Positions 32,731 through 41,551 of a stretch of 64,000 nucleotides of DNA are shown in pieces. Each line of letters starts with the position of its first letter. Position 1 is the stretch's first letter. Source of the DNA: Desulfoluna spongiiphila (lineage in GTDB: Bacteria > Desulfobacterota > Desulfobacteria > Desulfobacterales > Desulfolunaceae); the NCBI RefSeq assembly GCF_900101345.1, contig NZ_FMUX01000021.1, positions 1 through 64,000 on the forward strand, written 5' to 3'. The position numbers and the translations under genes were made by a program. The notes under the pieces are model-generated. The model made no database searches. It worked only from the letters and a program-made list of their open reading frames with translations, and was not told the origin of the DNA.

Positions 32731-33909
32731 TTATCCGTGCAGGATCCGGGCCATCATGGGCAGGGCCACGGCTGTGCCGATGGTGCTGCCGAGGTTGGTG
32801 AAGACCACCACGAGGAGGACCCGGGTGACTTTGTTTCGCCAGAAGCCTTTGACGGAGAGGATGTCGTCTCCCAGGCTCTCGAAGTCCATGACCTTGGGCT
32901 TGCGCACAAAGGCTTCCACGAGGCCGGAGACCCAGCCTGCGGCTACCATGGGGTTCAGGGAGGTCAGGGGAGCGGCGAGGACGGCCGAGGCAACGGTGGC
33001 GGGGTGGCCGAAGGCGATGATGGCCCCGATGCCTGCCAGGATACCGTTGGCGGCGATCCACCAGCCCATCATGCCGGCACCGGCTTCGGCGCCGCCGCTG
33101 GAAAACCCGTAGATGATAAGGGCGGTGACCAGAAGGGGCAGGCCCCACTTCAGGGCCTTACCGGTCTTTCCCGGCGGGGGGACCTCGTCGAGTTCCGAGA
33201 TGTCGATGGTGTTGTCGAAGTAGCGCAGGATTCCGGGGAGGTGCCCGGCCCCCACCACGGCCACGACCTTGTCACCTGCCGCATGGCGGATGTTGTGGGC
33301 CAGGTAGCGGTCCCTTTCGTCGATGAGGATCTCCCTTAAGGCCGGGTGGGACTTGCCCACGTCTTCCAGAACGCTTTCGAGCATGTCCTGGTTTTTGAGC
33401 TTTTCGATCTCCTCTTCCTCGATGTCGTCGGCGCTGCCCACGGAGAGGAGCATCTGAAACAGCAGGGAGACCTTCTTGAAAAAGCCCATGGAGTGCCAGG
33501 CCCGGGACAGGGTGGTCTGGACATTCCGGTCGGCAAGGACCAACTCGGCGTTGACTTCGTCGGCCTTGGCCACGGCGCGGATCATCTCCTCGCCGGGCCT
33601 GATGTCGAATTTTTCCGCCACTTTCTTCTGGAACGAAGCCAAAAGCAGGTTGGCCAGGAGCAGGAAGGATTTCTTTTCCCGGATCACCTTGATGATGTCC
33701 ATGTTGCGCCAGGTGTCCGGATCGGTCATGGACTGGTAGCGCGCCTGGCAGAGCTCCACGCAGACGGTGTCCGGGGTCTCTTCCTCGATGACGCGCTCCA
33801 CAAGCTCGGCGCTCTCCCGCGAGACGTGGGCGGTGCCGATGATGAGGTACTCTTTGCCGTCGCGCGTCAGGCGCTTGACCATCTCTGAGTTTTTTTCCGT
33901 TGATTCCAT
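32731..33909 (-). CDS. TraB family membrane protein
   Basis: A 392-residue TraB/GumN-like protein (PF01963). The N-terminal domain shows the GTAHVSRES motif, a CVELCQARY strand and VVAVVGAGHLPGI. The C-terminal 150 residues carry about four membrane helices (LKWGLPLLVTALIIYGF, AANGILAGIGAIIAFGHPAT...). Named after the enterococcal pheromone-shutdown protein; a metalloprotease-like function is proposed for the fold, but its role in this bacterium is unknown. ATG 33909 follows AAGGGA; a GTG at 33936 is the alternative. Confidence 0.85.
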   Translation of the reverse strand: MESTEKNSEMVKRLTRDGKEYLIIGTAHVSRESAELVERVIEEETPDTVCVELCQARYQSMTDPDTWRNMDIIKVIREKKSFLLLANLLLASFQKKVAEKFDIRPGEEMIRAVAKADEVNAELVLADRNVQTTLSRAWHSMGFFKKVSLLFQMLLSVGSADDIEEEEIEKLKNQDMLESVLEDVGKSHPALREILIDERDRYLAHNIRHAAGDKVVAVVGAGHLPGILRYFDNTIDISELDEVPPPGKTGKALKWGLPLLVTALIIYGFSSGGAEAGAGMMGWWIAANGILAGIGAIIAFGHPATVASAVLAAPLTSLNPMVAAGWVSGLVEAFVRKPKVMDFESLGDDILSVKGFWRNKVTRVLLVVVFTNLGSTIGTAVALPMMARILHG

Positions 33910-33955
33910 TATACTAAGGTATCCCTTGTGGTTCACATGTCAGTGGGGGTGCGGG

Positions 33956-34894
33956 TCAATCGCAGGGCGATGTGCTGCTGTCGCCTTGGGCCCACCGCTC
34001 CAAAAAGTAATCGGGGACGGGCGTGGAGCCGATCTCCCCGGGAAGGTCTGTCAACATGGTCTCGGTGACCTCCTGTTCGGTTTCGTCGCCCAGGAGCAGG
34101 GCAATGCCCAGGGCCCGTTGAAGATGCCAGGCCGCGTCCTTGGGTTGCTCCATGAGTGCCAGGCAGCGGCCCATTTCCCGAAGGTCTCCGGCCATGCGGA
34201 GCAGGGCGCCCCGCTCCTGGTCCACCTTCAGGGCGTTGGAGAATGCAGAAAAGGCCTCATCAAAACGTCCCAGATAAAGGTGGCTCTTGCCGAGGGCCAC
34301 GTTCAGGGAGGCGTCGAAGGCGGGACCCGGGCTTTGTTTCTTTTGGGCAAGGGCCTGAAGCGCGGCCAGTGCCCCCTGGGCGTTCCCGGTTTCCCGCATG
34401 AGGTTGGCCCGGACAACCTGTGTCTGGGGCCAGGAGAATCCCACCTCAAGGGCGCTGCTGTCCGCCTGGTCAAGCCGGCTCTCCGCCAGAACCGAAGACC
34501 TGCTCATCAGGTGGGCGGCGGCCATGTTCGTCAGTACCCGGACTTCGCTCCGGGTGTCCTCTCTGCTTTCGTAGATCCATAATGCCTGCTCGTAGAAGAC
34601 CAGGGCCTCTCCAGCCTGCCCGTTTTCCAGGTAGACGTTGCCGATGTTGTTGAAGCAGGCTGCCAGGGCGTCCTGATCGTCGGCCAGGGTGAAGTGCTCC
34701 ACGGCCTTGAAGTAACTCTCCATCGCCTTCTGGGAACACCCCTGGACGGCGAGTCGGTCGCCTCCGGCCAGGGCGCGGACGCCCTTGGTGTGAAACGGGT
34801 TGGTGGGCGCAGGGGCCTTGCCGCCGGTGGCGCAGGCGGAACATCCGGCGAGGATCGCAATCGATACGAACAGCGCAAGGGGTCTCATGGGCAT
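33956..34894 (-). CDS. TPR-repeat lipoprotein
   Basis: A 312-residue protein with lipobox L-A-G-C and about six TPR-like helical pairs (KAMESYFKAVEHFTLADDQD, ACFNNIGNVYLENGQAGEALV, VALGKSHLYLGRFDEAFSAF). It is probably an envelope scaffold protein. AGGAGG lies 4 nt before ATG 34894; a second ATG at 34888 is also well placed. It is 46 nt upstream of the TraB gene on the same strand, so co-transcription is likely. No specific partner can be named. Confidence 0.82.
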   Translation of the reverse strand: MPMRPLALFVSIAILAGCSACATGGKAPAPTNPFHTKGVRALAGGDRLAVQGCSQKAMESYFKAVEHFTLADDQDALAACFNNIGNVYLENGQAGEALVFYEQALWIYESREDTRSEVRVLTNMAAAHLMSRSSVLAESRLDQADSSALEVGFSWPQTQVVRANLMRETGNAQGALAALQALAQKKQSPGPAFDASLNVALGKSHLYLGRFDEAFSAFSNALKVDQERGALLRMAGDLREMGRCLALMEQPKDAAWHLQRALGIALLLGDETEQEVTETMLTDLPGEIGSTPVPDYFLERWAQGDSSTSPCD

Positions 34895-35343
34895 TGCACC
34901 TCCTGGGAGCAGCATGAACTGAGGCTGTGATTTTTGTGGTACATCACGGGTCGTTGAGTGGGGCGACCATGGGGTCGTATAAACGGCTTCCCAGGGCAAC
35001 GCTCTACAAAATCATGTGTTTGGCTTGCTGCAGAGTCCATTATGCTGTACTTCTTCGGGCTCCAACACCTTGCAATACAAGGCCATCATATATACACCCA
35101 TCACTTTGCCCATGTCACCAAAAAACTCCGGAGGGCTCGCCAGGGAGAGTGTCTATGGAAAAGCGGATTTGTATCGATAGAAACAATTGGACAGGGCCCG
35201 GTGTGCCGGAGATTATTCAAAACGAACGGGCTGCGGCGTATGTCCCCGCCCGGTAAGGGAAACGACAGGATGAACCGAGGCCCCGGTGTGGGCCCGCAAC
35301 ACATAGCCTGGACTCTTTTCGGATAACCGATTGAAGGAATATC
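34895..35343. other. Divergent intergenic region, no gene seen
   Basis: About 450 bases separating the TPR gene and yedF, presumably with both promoters. No clear motif or ribosome-site-supported frame. Confidence 0.35.
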
Positions 35344-35937
35344 ATGGAAAAACTCGATTTTAAAGGGCTGGCATGCCCCCAGCCCGTGATCCGTACGAAG
35401 GCGTACCTTGAAGAGGCCGCCGATTGCCTTGAACTCGACGTGCTGGTGGACAACCGAGCCGCCGCCGAGAACGTGACCCGGTTCCTTGAGGGCCAGGGAT
35501 TTACCACGGCCCTGGACGGAAGCGGGGACCTGTTTACGGTGTCCGGCCACCGCACCGAGGCCGGGGGCGCGCCTGTGGCACCTGAAGCCGTGGGTGCCCA
35601 GGGGTCTGTTCTGGTGATGATCACCCACGACACCATCGGAACCGGGGACCTGGTCCTGGGCTCCAAGCTCATGCTTAACTTTTTGAAGACCCTGCCGGAG
35701 ATGGGGGACAGCCTCTGGCGGATCATGCTCGTCAACGAGGGGGTTAAGCTGGTCTGCCGGGACACCGAGACCCTGGCCGAGCTTTCAGCCCTTGAAAAAA
35801 GCGGCGTGAGCCTCCTGGTCTGCGGCACCTGCCTGGAACACTTCGGCCTCATGGGCGACAAGGGGGCCGGGGTTACCACCAACATGCTCGACATCGTCAC
35901 CAGTCTCCAGGTGGCGGACAAGGTGATCAACATGTAA
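35344..35937 (+). CDS. yedF: Sulfurtransferase-like selenium metabolism protein YedF
   Basis: A 197-residue fusion. Residues 1-70 are TusA-like (LDFKGLACPQPVIRTK, with the CPxP motif); residues 85-197 are DsrE-like (VLVMITHDTIGTGD..., LLVCGTCLEHFGL). This is the TIGR03527 architecture, which co-occurs with selenium use in anaerobes; the biochemical role is not settled. GAAGGA precedes the ATG. No selA, selB or selD is in the window. Confidence 0.9.
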   Translation: MEKLDFKGLACPQPVIRTKAYLEEAADCLELDVLVDNRAAAENVTRFLEGQGFTTALDGSGDLFTVSGHRTEAGGAPVAPEAVGAQGSVLVMITHDTIGTGDLVLGSKLMLNFLKTLPEMGDSLWRIMLVNEGVKLVCRDTETLAELSALEKSGVSLLVCGTCLEHFGLMGDKGAGVTTNMLDIVTSLQVADKVINM

Positions 35938-35973
35938 TGACCCGGTGATGCGGCGTCAGTGCGATTCCTTTTT

Positions 35974-36011
35974 CATGGGTGCGGCCCCTGCCGCGCCCAT
36001 GATTTGTTTTG
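35974..36011 (+). terminator. Terminator after yedF
   Basis: CATGGG-T-GCGG / CCGC-G-CCCATG stem followed by ATTTGTTTT. Confidence 0.7.
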
Positions 36012-36141
36012 ACCCCGGGAAAAGGCTTCGGTATACTTTTTTGCCAGGAAGACCCCATAAGGCAACAGGATGTATGTCTGACGTTTCAACGGGTTGGCTC
36101 CGGCCGGGGCCGCCCCCTTTATACGAAGGAACCCATCATCC

Positions 36142-36495
36142 ATGAAACGCACCCACGACGAGGCTCCCATCGATGTAGACGAGCTCATGGACATTATGGG
36201 CGGCGACCGGGCGTTGATCCGGGAGTGCCTGGTTGATTTTTCCCGTGACTATGAAGAGATGATCGGGGCCATCCGAGACGCTTCGGCAAAGGGGGACGGC
36301 GAGTCCCTGGAGAGGGCGGCCCATGCCCTGAAAGGGAGCCTCACCTACCTTGCGGCCAGACCCGCCGCCGCAGCGGCCTTTGAACTGGAGAAGTCGGGCC
36401 GGGGCCGCAAGCTCATGGAACTTGAGTCGAAACTGGCGGACCTGGAGCTGGAGTGCGGCAAGATGTGGGCCTTTCTCAAAGGCTTCATGGCGTGA
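36142..36495 (+). CDS. HPt domain protein
   Basis: A 117-residue histidine phosphotransfer domain: four helices with the phospho-accepting His in AAHALKGSLTYLAA and the N-terminal IDVDELMDIMGGDRALIREC. HPt proteins pass phosphate between receivers in hybrid-kinase relays. GAAGGA lies 11 nt before the ATG. No kinase or receiver is adjacent, so the partner is elsewhere. Confidence 0.88.
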   Translation: MKRTHDEAPIDVDELMDIMGGDRALIRECLVDFSRDYEEMIGAIRDASAKGDGESLERAAHALKGSLTYLAARPAAAAAFELEKSGRGRKLMELESKLADLELECGKMWAFLKGFMA

Positions 36496-36686
36496 TGACC
36501 GGATGTTTCAGCCGGTTATCTCCACTGCGGCTTTCTGCTTTTTTTACCCTTTGGCTCGGCGGCGCCTTCCCGGGGCCTGCTTTACAAAGACGGGATGCTG
36601 TGACATAACATACCGGCGCCCCATGCCTTGGGCGAGCAGCTGTGTATTGTGGACATCACGTCAATTCCGGGGGGAAGGCATCGCCC

Positions 36687-38393
36687 ATGCTCACAGATCT
36701 TTCCATTCGACATTTTGCGATCATTGATGATCTCTCCATCTCCTTCGGCGAAGGACTGACCGTCCTCAGCGGGGAAACCGGTGCGGGGAAATCGATCATT
36801 ATCAACGCTTTGAATCTTCTTCTCGGTGGGCGGGCTTCTGCGTCCCTTGTGCGTACCGGAGAGGCCGCAGCCGAAGTGGAGGGGCTTTTTGCCGTTCCAG
36901 AGGGCAGCGACACGGCCGAGAAACTTTCGGCCATGGGACACGATCCCGCCGAAGGCCTCCTCGTGCGGCGGGTCATCTCCGCAACGGATCGCCACCGGGT
37001 CTATATCAATGGCCGCCTTGCCACCATGCAGCTTCTGGCCGAACTCACGGAAAACCTGGCCAGCATCTCCGGCCAGCATGCCCACCAGGCCCTTTTAAAA
37101 GAGGAACTTCACCTTCTCTTCCTGGATCGCTTTGCAGGGCTCATGCCCATGCGCGACAAAGTGGCCCGGGCTTTCCACGCCCTGGCGCCCCTGCTTGAAA
37201 CCCTTCGGAAAAAAGAGGCCCTGAAACAGCGCCAGAAAGAGCAGGAAGAGCTGTTGCGGTTTCAGAAAGAGGAGCTGGACGCCGCAGCCCTGGAGCCGGG
37301 GGAAGATGCCTTTCTCGAATCGGAGCGCGTGCGCTTAAGAAACGCCGAATCCCTTTTGCGTACCGCAGGGGACGGGGTGGCGACCCTCTACACGGCGGAA
37401 GGGGCGGTCTACGAGCGGGTTACCCAGCTTAAAAAAGAGCTGGAGAAAGGGGCCGGTGCCGACGGCGGCATGTCGCCTTTGCTGACGGAAGCCGAAGAGC
37501 TCTGCTACCGGGTGGAGGACCTCTCCCGGAACCTTCAGCAGTACCGCGACGGCATCACCGTGGATGAGCGGGCCCTGGATGCCGCCGAAGAACGACTCGA
37601 TTTCATCAACAAGCTTAAGCGAAAGTACGTGGGCGCCTCCGCCGATCTCTCGGAGCTCCTGGACCGGCAGCAGGCCATCGACGCCGAGCTGGCCTCCCTG
37701 GAGAACCTGGAAGTGGAGATGGAAGGGCTGGAGGCGGCCATCGCCGAGGCCCGTGAAGCCCTGCATGCCCTGTGCCTGACCCTCTCCGAGAAGCGGCAGA
37801 AGGCGGCCGCGAAGCTCTCCACCCTGGTGGAAAAGGAGTTGAAAAACCTGGAGATGCCCCGGGCCAGGTTCCACGTGGCCGTGGCCCCCCTGGGGGCGGA
37901 GTCCGGCGGCACCGCCGAAGGACCCGCAGGGATCCGCATGGGAGAGACCGGCATGGACCGGGCTGTCTTCATGATCGCCCCCAACGTGGGGGAGGCGGAA
38001 AAACCCCTGGCCAAGATCGCCTCGGGCGGGGAACTCTCCCGGGTGGTGCTTGCCGTGAAGACCATCCTGGCCGAAGGGGACGCCGTGGGCACGGTGGTCT
38101 TTGATGAGGTGGACTCCGGCATCGGCGGCGGGGTGGCCGAGGTGGTGGGCATGAAGATCAAGGAGATCGCAGGCCACCACCAGGTCCTGTGCATTACCCA
38201 CCTGCCCCAGATCGCCAAGTTCGGCCATCACCACTACCGCATTGAAAAGCAGGTGGTGGACGGGCGTACCTGCACCTCCATCACCCCCCTCTCCGAGGAG
38301 GGCCGTGTGGATGAAATGGCCCGCATGCTGGGCGGCGTCGAAGTGACCCGTGCCACGCTGGACCACGCACGCGAGATGCTCTCCTGCTCTTGA
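36687..38393 (+). CDS. recN: DNA repair protein RecN
   Basis: A 568-residue SMC-like ATPase: the Walker A site LSGETGAGKSIIINALNLLLGGRAS, central coiled coils (about 160-360), the signature KIASGGELSRVVLAVKTILA and Walker B GTVVFDEVDSGIGG. RecN organises double-strand-break ends for recombination. GGGGGAAGG lies 8 nt before the ATG. It ends at a terminator (38441-38467). Confidence 0.95.
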   Translation: MLTDLSIRHFAIIDDLSISFGEGLTVLSGETGAGKSIIINALNLLLGGRASASLVRTGEAAAEVEGLFAVPEGSDTAEKLSAMGHDPAEGLLVRRVISATDRHRVYINGRLATMQLLAELTENLASISGQHAHQALLKEELHLLFLDRFAGLMPMRDKVARAFHALAPLLETLRKKEALKQRQKEQEELLRFQKEELDAAALEPGEDAFLESERVRLRNAESLLRTAGDGVATLYTAEGAVYERVTQLKKELEKGAGADGGMSPLLTEAEELCYRVEDLSRNLQQYRDGITVDERALDAAEERLDFINKLKRKYVGASADLSELLDRQQAIDAELASLENLEVEMEGLEAAIAEAREALHALCLTLSEKRQKAAAKLSTLVEKELKNLEMPRARFHVAVAPLGAESGGTAEGPAGIRMGETGMDRAVFMIAPNVGEAEKPLAKIASGGELSRVVLAVKTILAEGDAVGTVVFDEVDSGIGGGVAEVVGMKIKEIAGHHQVLCITHLPQIAKFGHHHYRIEKQVVDGRTCTSITPLSEEGRVDEMARMLGGVEVTRATLDHAREMLSCS

Positions 38394-38440
38394 CAAGAGG
38401 CAAAAAGTGCCCATAATGTACGGAACTGACGGAAGATTTG

Positions 38441-38467
38441 AACCCGTTTTATGCGGGGTTGTTTTTG
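38441..38467 (+). terminator. Terminator after recN
   Basis: AACCC...GGGTT stem around a GTTTTATGCG loop, then GTTTTTG. Confidence 0.55.
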
Positions 38468-38517
38468 ATACAATCTGCGGCGCTGCCGCGGTGAGACGAT
38501 GAAAAGGCGGGGAATGT

Positions 38518-38766
38518 ATGCCCATTTACGAATTTAAGTGCAGCAAGTGTGAAGAGTTCTTTGAACTGCTCGTTATGGGCAGCAAGGACCAAGAAGAGTT
38601 GAAGTGCCCCAAGTGCGGTTCCCAGAGCTTTGAGCGGGTGATCAGCACCAGCAATTTCAAGATGGGCGCGGCCTCAGGCGGCAACCCGGCCAACCAGGCC
38701 GGTGTTCAGAAACGGCAGTGTTCCAGCGGCTCCTGTACGACCTACACCCTCGGAGGCCAGGAATAA
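38518..38766 (+). CDS. FmdB-type zinc-ribbon protein
   Basis: An 82-residue protein with the FmdB ribbon: MPIYEFKCSKCEEFFE and LKCPKCGSQSFERVIS (two CxxC pairs), then a Gly/Asn-rich linker and a late cysteine pair (RQCSSGSC). These small regulators are common in anaerobes; their exact role is unknown. A terminator follows at 38802. Confidence 0.88.
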   Translation: MPIYEFKCSKCEEFFELLVMGSKDQEELKCPKCGSQSFERVISTSNFKMGAASGGNPANQAGVQKRQCSSGSCTTYTLGGQE

Positions 38767-38801
38767 CGCCGGTTTTCCCGTTTTTGAGTACAGATGTGAA
38801 G

Positions 38802-38845
38802 CGCCCCATGATGCCGGTAACGGCCATGGGGTGTTTTGGTTTGGG
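38802..38845 (+). terminator. Terminator after the FmdB-type gene
   Basis: CGCCCCATG (38802-38810) pairs with CATGGGGTG (38825-38833), followed by TTTTGGTTT. Confidence 0.6.
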
Positions 38846-38920
38846 GGATGGAAAAAGCAGGTAAACAGGTCATAGAAAAACAGGTCATAGGCCATAACAG
38901 GGGACAGGGAAAGGCTGGGT

Positions 38921-40189
38921 ATGGGGAGCTCGCAGGTGTATTCACGGGACGGGATCACGGTGCGGATGGGGCTTGTGGGGGCGGTGCGGTACCTCAAGGC
39001 GAGCTGGCCGGTGAGGTATGGGCTGTACCACGAGATCCGAACGCCCTCGTACCTGTTCCAGTTCAGCCCGGAAGGGGTGATCCGTTTTATCCAGGGACGC
39101 CCGGGGACCTGGCACAACCACGCCGACTGGTTCAAGCGCACGGCGGGCGGAGACTGGGTCTACTACTCCTCCGGGGGGTACAACGGAGCGTTTTCAGCCA
39201 TCGGAGAGCATTACATCCCGGTGTTTCCGTACCCCAGCAACGGGGTGATCGGTGAAAAGGCCTACCCGGAAGAGACCCTGGAAGACGCCCTTCAGGCCCT
39301 GGATGCGTTGACGGACCGGGCAGGTGAGGAGGCTGATAAGGCACCGCCCGAAGTGGCGGCCTTTTGGGGACGCGTGGCCCGGAAGAACAGTCGGGATGTC
39401 CTTGACGGCCTGGCGGCCCGTTTCCACGGGCTGACCCACGGGCCCCTTACGGTGCTGCCCCCGGACTGTCGCCATGTGGATTACGATATCCTGCCCCTGC
39501 GCCTGGCACGGGGCTGCCTCTACCACTGCCGTTTCTGCGGGGTAAAATCCCGGGATACCTTTGCCGTGGAGGGCAGAGAACAGGTGGTTGCCGGGGCCCA
39601 ATTCCTGGCCGATTTTTTCAAAGGGGACCTTGCCGACATGGGCGGGGTGTTTTTGGGAGAGCATGACGCCCTTGCCGCAGGGGCAGGGGAAGTGATTCGG
39701 GCCGCCGAAGCCTGCATACCCCTGTTTGAGGGGAAACGAAGGATGGCAGATGCCCCGGGCCTCTTTCTCTTCGGGAGCCCCGATGCCCTTGTGGGGGTGT
39801 CCGACGCCCAGTGGCAGGCCCTTGACCGCCTGCCCTTTCACGTACAGATCAACACCGGGGTGGAGTCCCTGGATGAGCCCACCCTGGGCTATTTAGGCAG
39901 GCCCACTCCCTTGCCCCTGGTGACCGAGGCCGTGGCCCGCGCCGATGAGGTGAACCGCAGATGCAGCGGGGTGTCGGTCTCCCTTAATATGGTCACCGGC
40001 TCCGGGCTGCCCGAGTCCCACCACGAGTCCCTGGCACGGTTCGTTGCCTCCCGGGACGCCCTCGACGCCCCCCTTTACCTCTCCCCCCTGAAAGGCCACG
40101 CAGACCGGCGCACGACCCTCAACGAACTCATCGCCCTGAAACGCATGGGTCGGGGCTCAGTGTTCCTCTATCTGCTTCAACGTTTATAG
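38921..40189 (+). CDS. Radical SAM protein of unknown function
   Basis: A 422-residue protein. The [4Fe-4S]/SAM motif is CLYHCRFC (C199, C203, C206) after LPLRLARG; later blocks NTGVESLDEPTLGYLGRP and VSLNMVTGSGLPESHHESL fit the radical SAM barrel. About 190 residues precede the motif, an unusual N-terminal domain rich in Tyr and Trp (YGLYHEIRTPSYLFQF, GTWHNHADWFKR). GGGAAAGG precedes the ATG; M16 is an alternative. No carrier protein or precursor peptide gene is adjacent. The substrate is unknown. Confidence 0.78.
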   Translation: MGSSQVYSRDGITVRMGLVGAVRYLKASWPVRYGLYHEIRTPSYLFQFSPEGVIRFIQGRPGTWHNHADWFKRTAGGDWVYYSSGGYNGAFSAIGEHYIPVFPYPSNGVIGEKAYPEETLEDALQALDALTDRAGEEADKAPPEVAAFWGRVARKNSRDVLDGLAARFHGLTHGPLTVLPPDCRHVDYDILPLRLARGCLYHCRFCGVKSRDTFAVEGREQVVAGAQFLADFFKGDLADMGGVFLGEHDALAAGAGEVIRAAEACIPLFEGKRRMADAPGLFLFGSPDALVGVSDAQWQALDRLPFHVQINTGVESLDEPTLGYLGRPTPLPLVTEAVARADEVNRRCSGVSVSLNMVTGSGLPESHHESLARFVASRDALDAPLYLSPLKGHADRRTTLNELIALKRMGRGSVFLYLLQRL

Positions 40190-40222
40190 CGGCCTTTTAT
40201 GGCTAATGTCGGTGGAAAAGCA

Positions 40223-40417
40223 GCCTCCGGCGGCCACCAGGGGATAAATCCCCTGGACCCCAGGTTCACGAATGCTCCCGGCCTTCGTTCCTCAGGCCGA
40301 TCACATTCGCTGACGGGCTTCGCCCGAGCCGGAGGCCATTGCGCTTTGCCCTGAGGAACGAAGGGCAAAGCGCAATGGCAATAAGCTTTCGAGGTGGCTC
40401 ACCTCGCCGCCGGAGGC
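40223..40417. repeat. Composite of two MITE-like repeats
   Basis: The left copy starts GCCTCCGGCGGC with a CCAGGGG/CCCCTGG hairpin and contains CCTTCGTTCCTCAGG. The right copy, in opposite orientation, contains the long stem CATTGCGCTTTGCCC / GGGCAAAGCGCAATG and ends GCCGCCGGAGGC. Together they fill the gap between the radical SAM gene and the next gene. Confidence 0.75.
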
Positions 40418-40428
40418 AGGTTTTTTTG

Positions 40429-40647
40429 TTACTCCGTTTTGGTCACGGAGCCCCTTCTCATCCCGAGGACAAGGTAGATGAACCATCCCACAAAGGGGAT
40501 GAGGGCGACGACGGCCCAGAGGGCCTTTTTGCCGGTGGTGCCGAAATCTTTTCTGGCCACATCCACAAAGGCGAGCATGGTGAGGGCGAAGAAGACAAAG
40601 CCGATGACGATCCAGGTGCCGAGGGTGGAGCTGGTCAGTCCGTTCAT
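40429..40647 (-). CDS. Small PLDc_N-type membrane protein
   Basis: A 72-residue protein with two membrane helices (TWIVIGFVFFALTMLAFVDV and KALWAVVALIPFVGWFIYLVLG) and a basic tail. This is the PLDc_N domain (PF13396) as a stand-alone protein, often annotated as a membrane-anchored immunity or envelope-stress protein. It is third in a probable hisJ-mltB-PLDc_N transcription unit. Confidence 0.8.
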   Translation of the reverse strand: MNGLTSSTLGTWIVIGFVFFALTMLAFVDVARKDFGTTGKKALWAVVALIPFVGWFIYLVLGMRRGSVTKTE

Positions 40648-40675
40648 GGGGTGTACATTCCTTGGGCGGTGATGT

Positions 40676-41551
40676 TTATGGGGTTGGTTTTTTTAATGCG
40701 TCCATGATGTCGTGGAGCGTGTTTGCATAGTAGATGCTGTGATTGTAGCGCATGAGCACCTTGATGGCTTTTTCACGTTTGATGCCGGGTTTCCAGCCGA
40801 AGTGGCGCAGGTAGTTGGCCACGCTGGCGATGGCGTCTTCATGGGTGTAGAGATCGACGACGCCGTCGTTGTTTCCGTCCACCCCCAACTGGAGGATGCG
40901 GCTCGGCATGAACTGGGGGATGCCCATGGCCCCTGCATAGGAGCCGATAAAGTGTCTGGGGTCTTTGCCCACCTGATCGCTGTAGGTCAAAAGGGCTTTC
41001 AGCTCGCGGTAGGCCCACTGGGCCTTGTCCTTTGTCTTTTTCTCAAAGCGTTTTCGGCTGATGCGCCTCTTTTTGGGCACATTTTTCCAGAGGTGGGCCT
41101 TGGCGTGGTCGTCGGAGAGGGAGGCCAGGGTGGCCAGGATCTCGAAGACCCGTCGGTTGCCGATGTAATTGCCCAGGGCTGTCTCCACCATGAGGACGGC
41201 GGTGATGATCTCTTTGTCCACCCCGTAAGCTGCTTCGGCGGCATCCAGGGAGGCTTTGTGGCGTTTCAGGTAGGCCCGGCCCGTGGCAAGGGAGCTCTTG
41301 GTGAGGAACCGCCCGTAGTTGAGCTTGCTCTCGTTGTGCATGAAGTAGCCGGAGACCCCTTTGACGGCAAAGAGGCGCAGCCCTTCCTGAAAATAGATGT
41401 CCACCTTCTCTTCGGGGAATCCGTCTTTGACCAGGCGTGCTCGTACAGATTTAAACGGGTCGGGGCTCTTGGTGACGGCATAACCGGAGGACGGCAGCAG
41501 CCCGAAGAGCATCAGGGCCAGGAAAAACGTAACGAACAGGCGGTGGGTCAT
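40676..41551 (-). CDS. Lytic murein transglycosylase, MltB family
   Basis: A 291-residue exported protein (signal peptide ending near GYAVT). It carries the MltB core: AYGVDKEIITAVLMVETALGNY with the catalytic Glu, FIGSYAGAMGIPQFMPSR, and DGVVDLYTHEDAIASVANYL. These enzymes cleave peptidoglycan to form 1,6-anhydro ends. AGGAG precedes ATG 41551, which overlaps the hisJ stop by 4 nt. No lipobox, so it is soluble periplasmic rather than lipid-anchored. Confidence 0.9.
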   Translation of the reverse strand: MTHRLFVTFFLALMLFGLLPSSGYAVTKSPDPFKSVRARLVKDGFPEEKVDIYFQEGLRLFAVKGVSGYFMHNESKLNYGRFLTKSSLATGRAYLKRHKASLDAAEAAYGVDKEIITAVLMVETALGNYIGNRRVFEILATLASLSDDHAKAHLWKNVPKKRRISRKRFEKKTKDKAQWAYRELKALLTYSDQVGKDPRHFIGSYAGAMGIPQFMPSRILQLGVDGNNDGVVDLYTHEDAIASVANYLRHFGWKPGIKREKAIKVLMRYNHSIYYANTLHDIMDALKKPTP

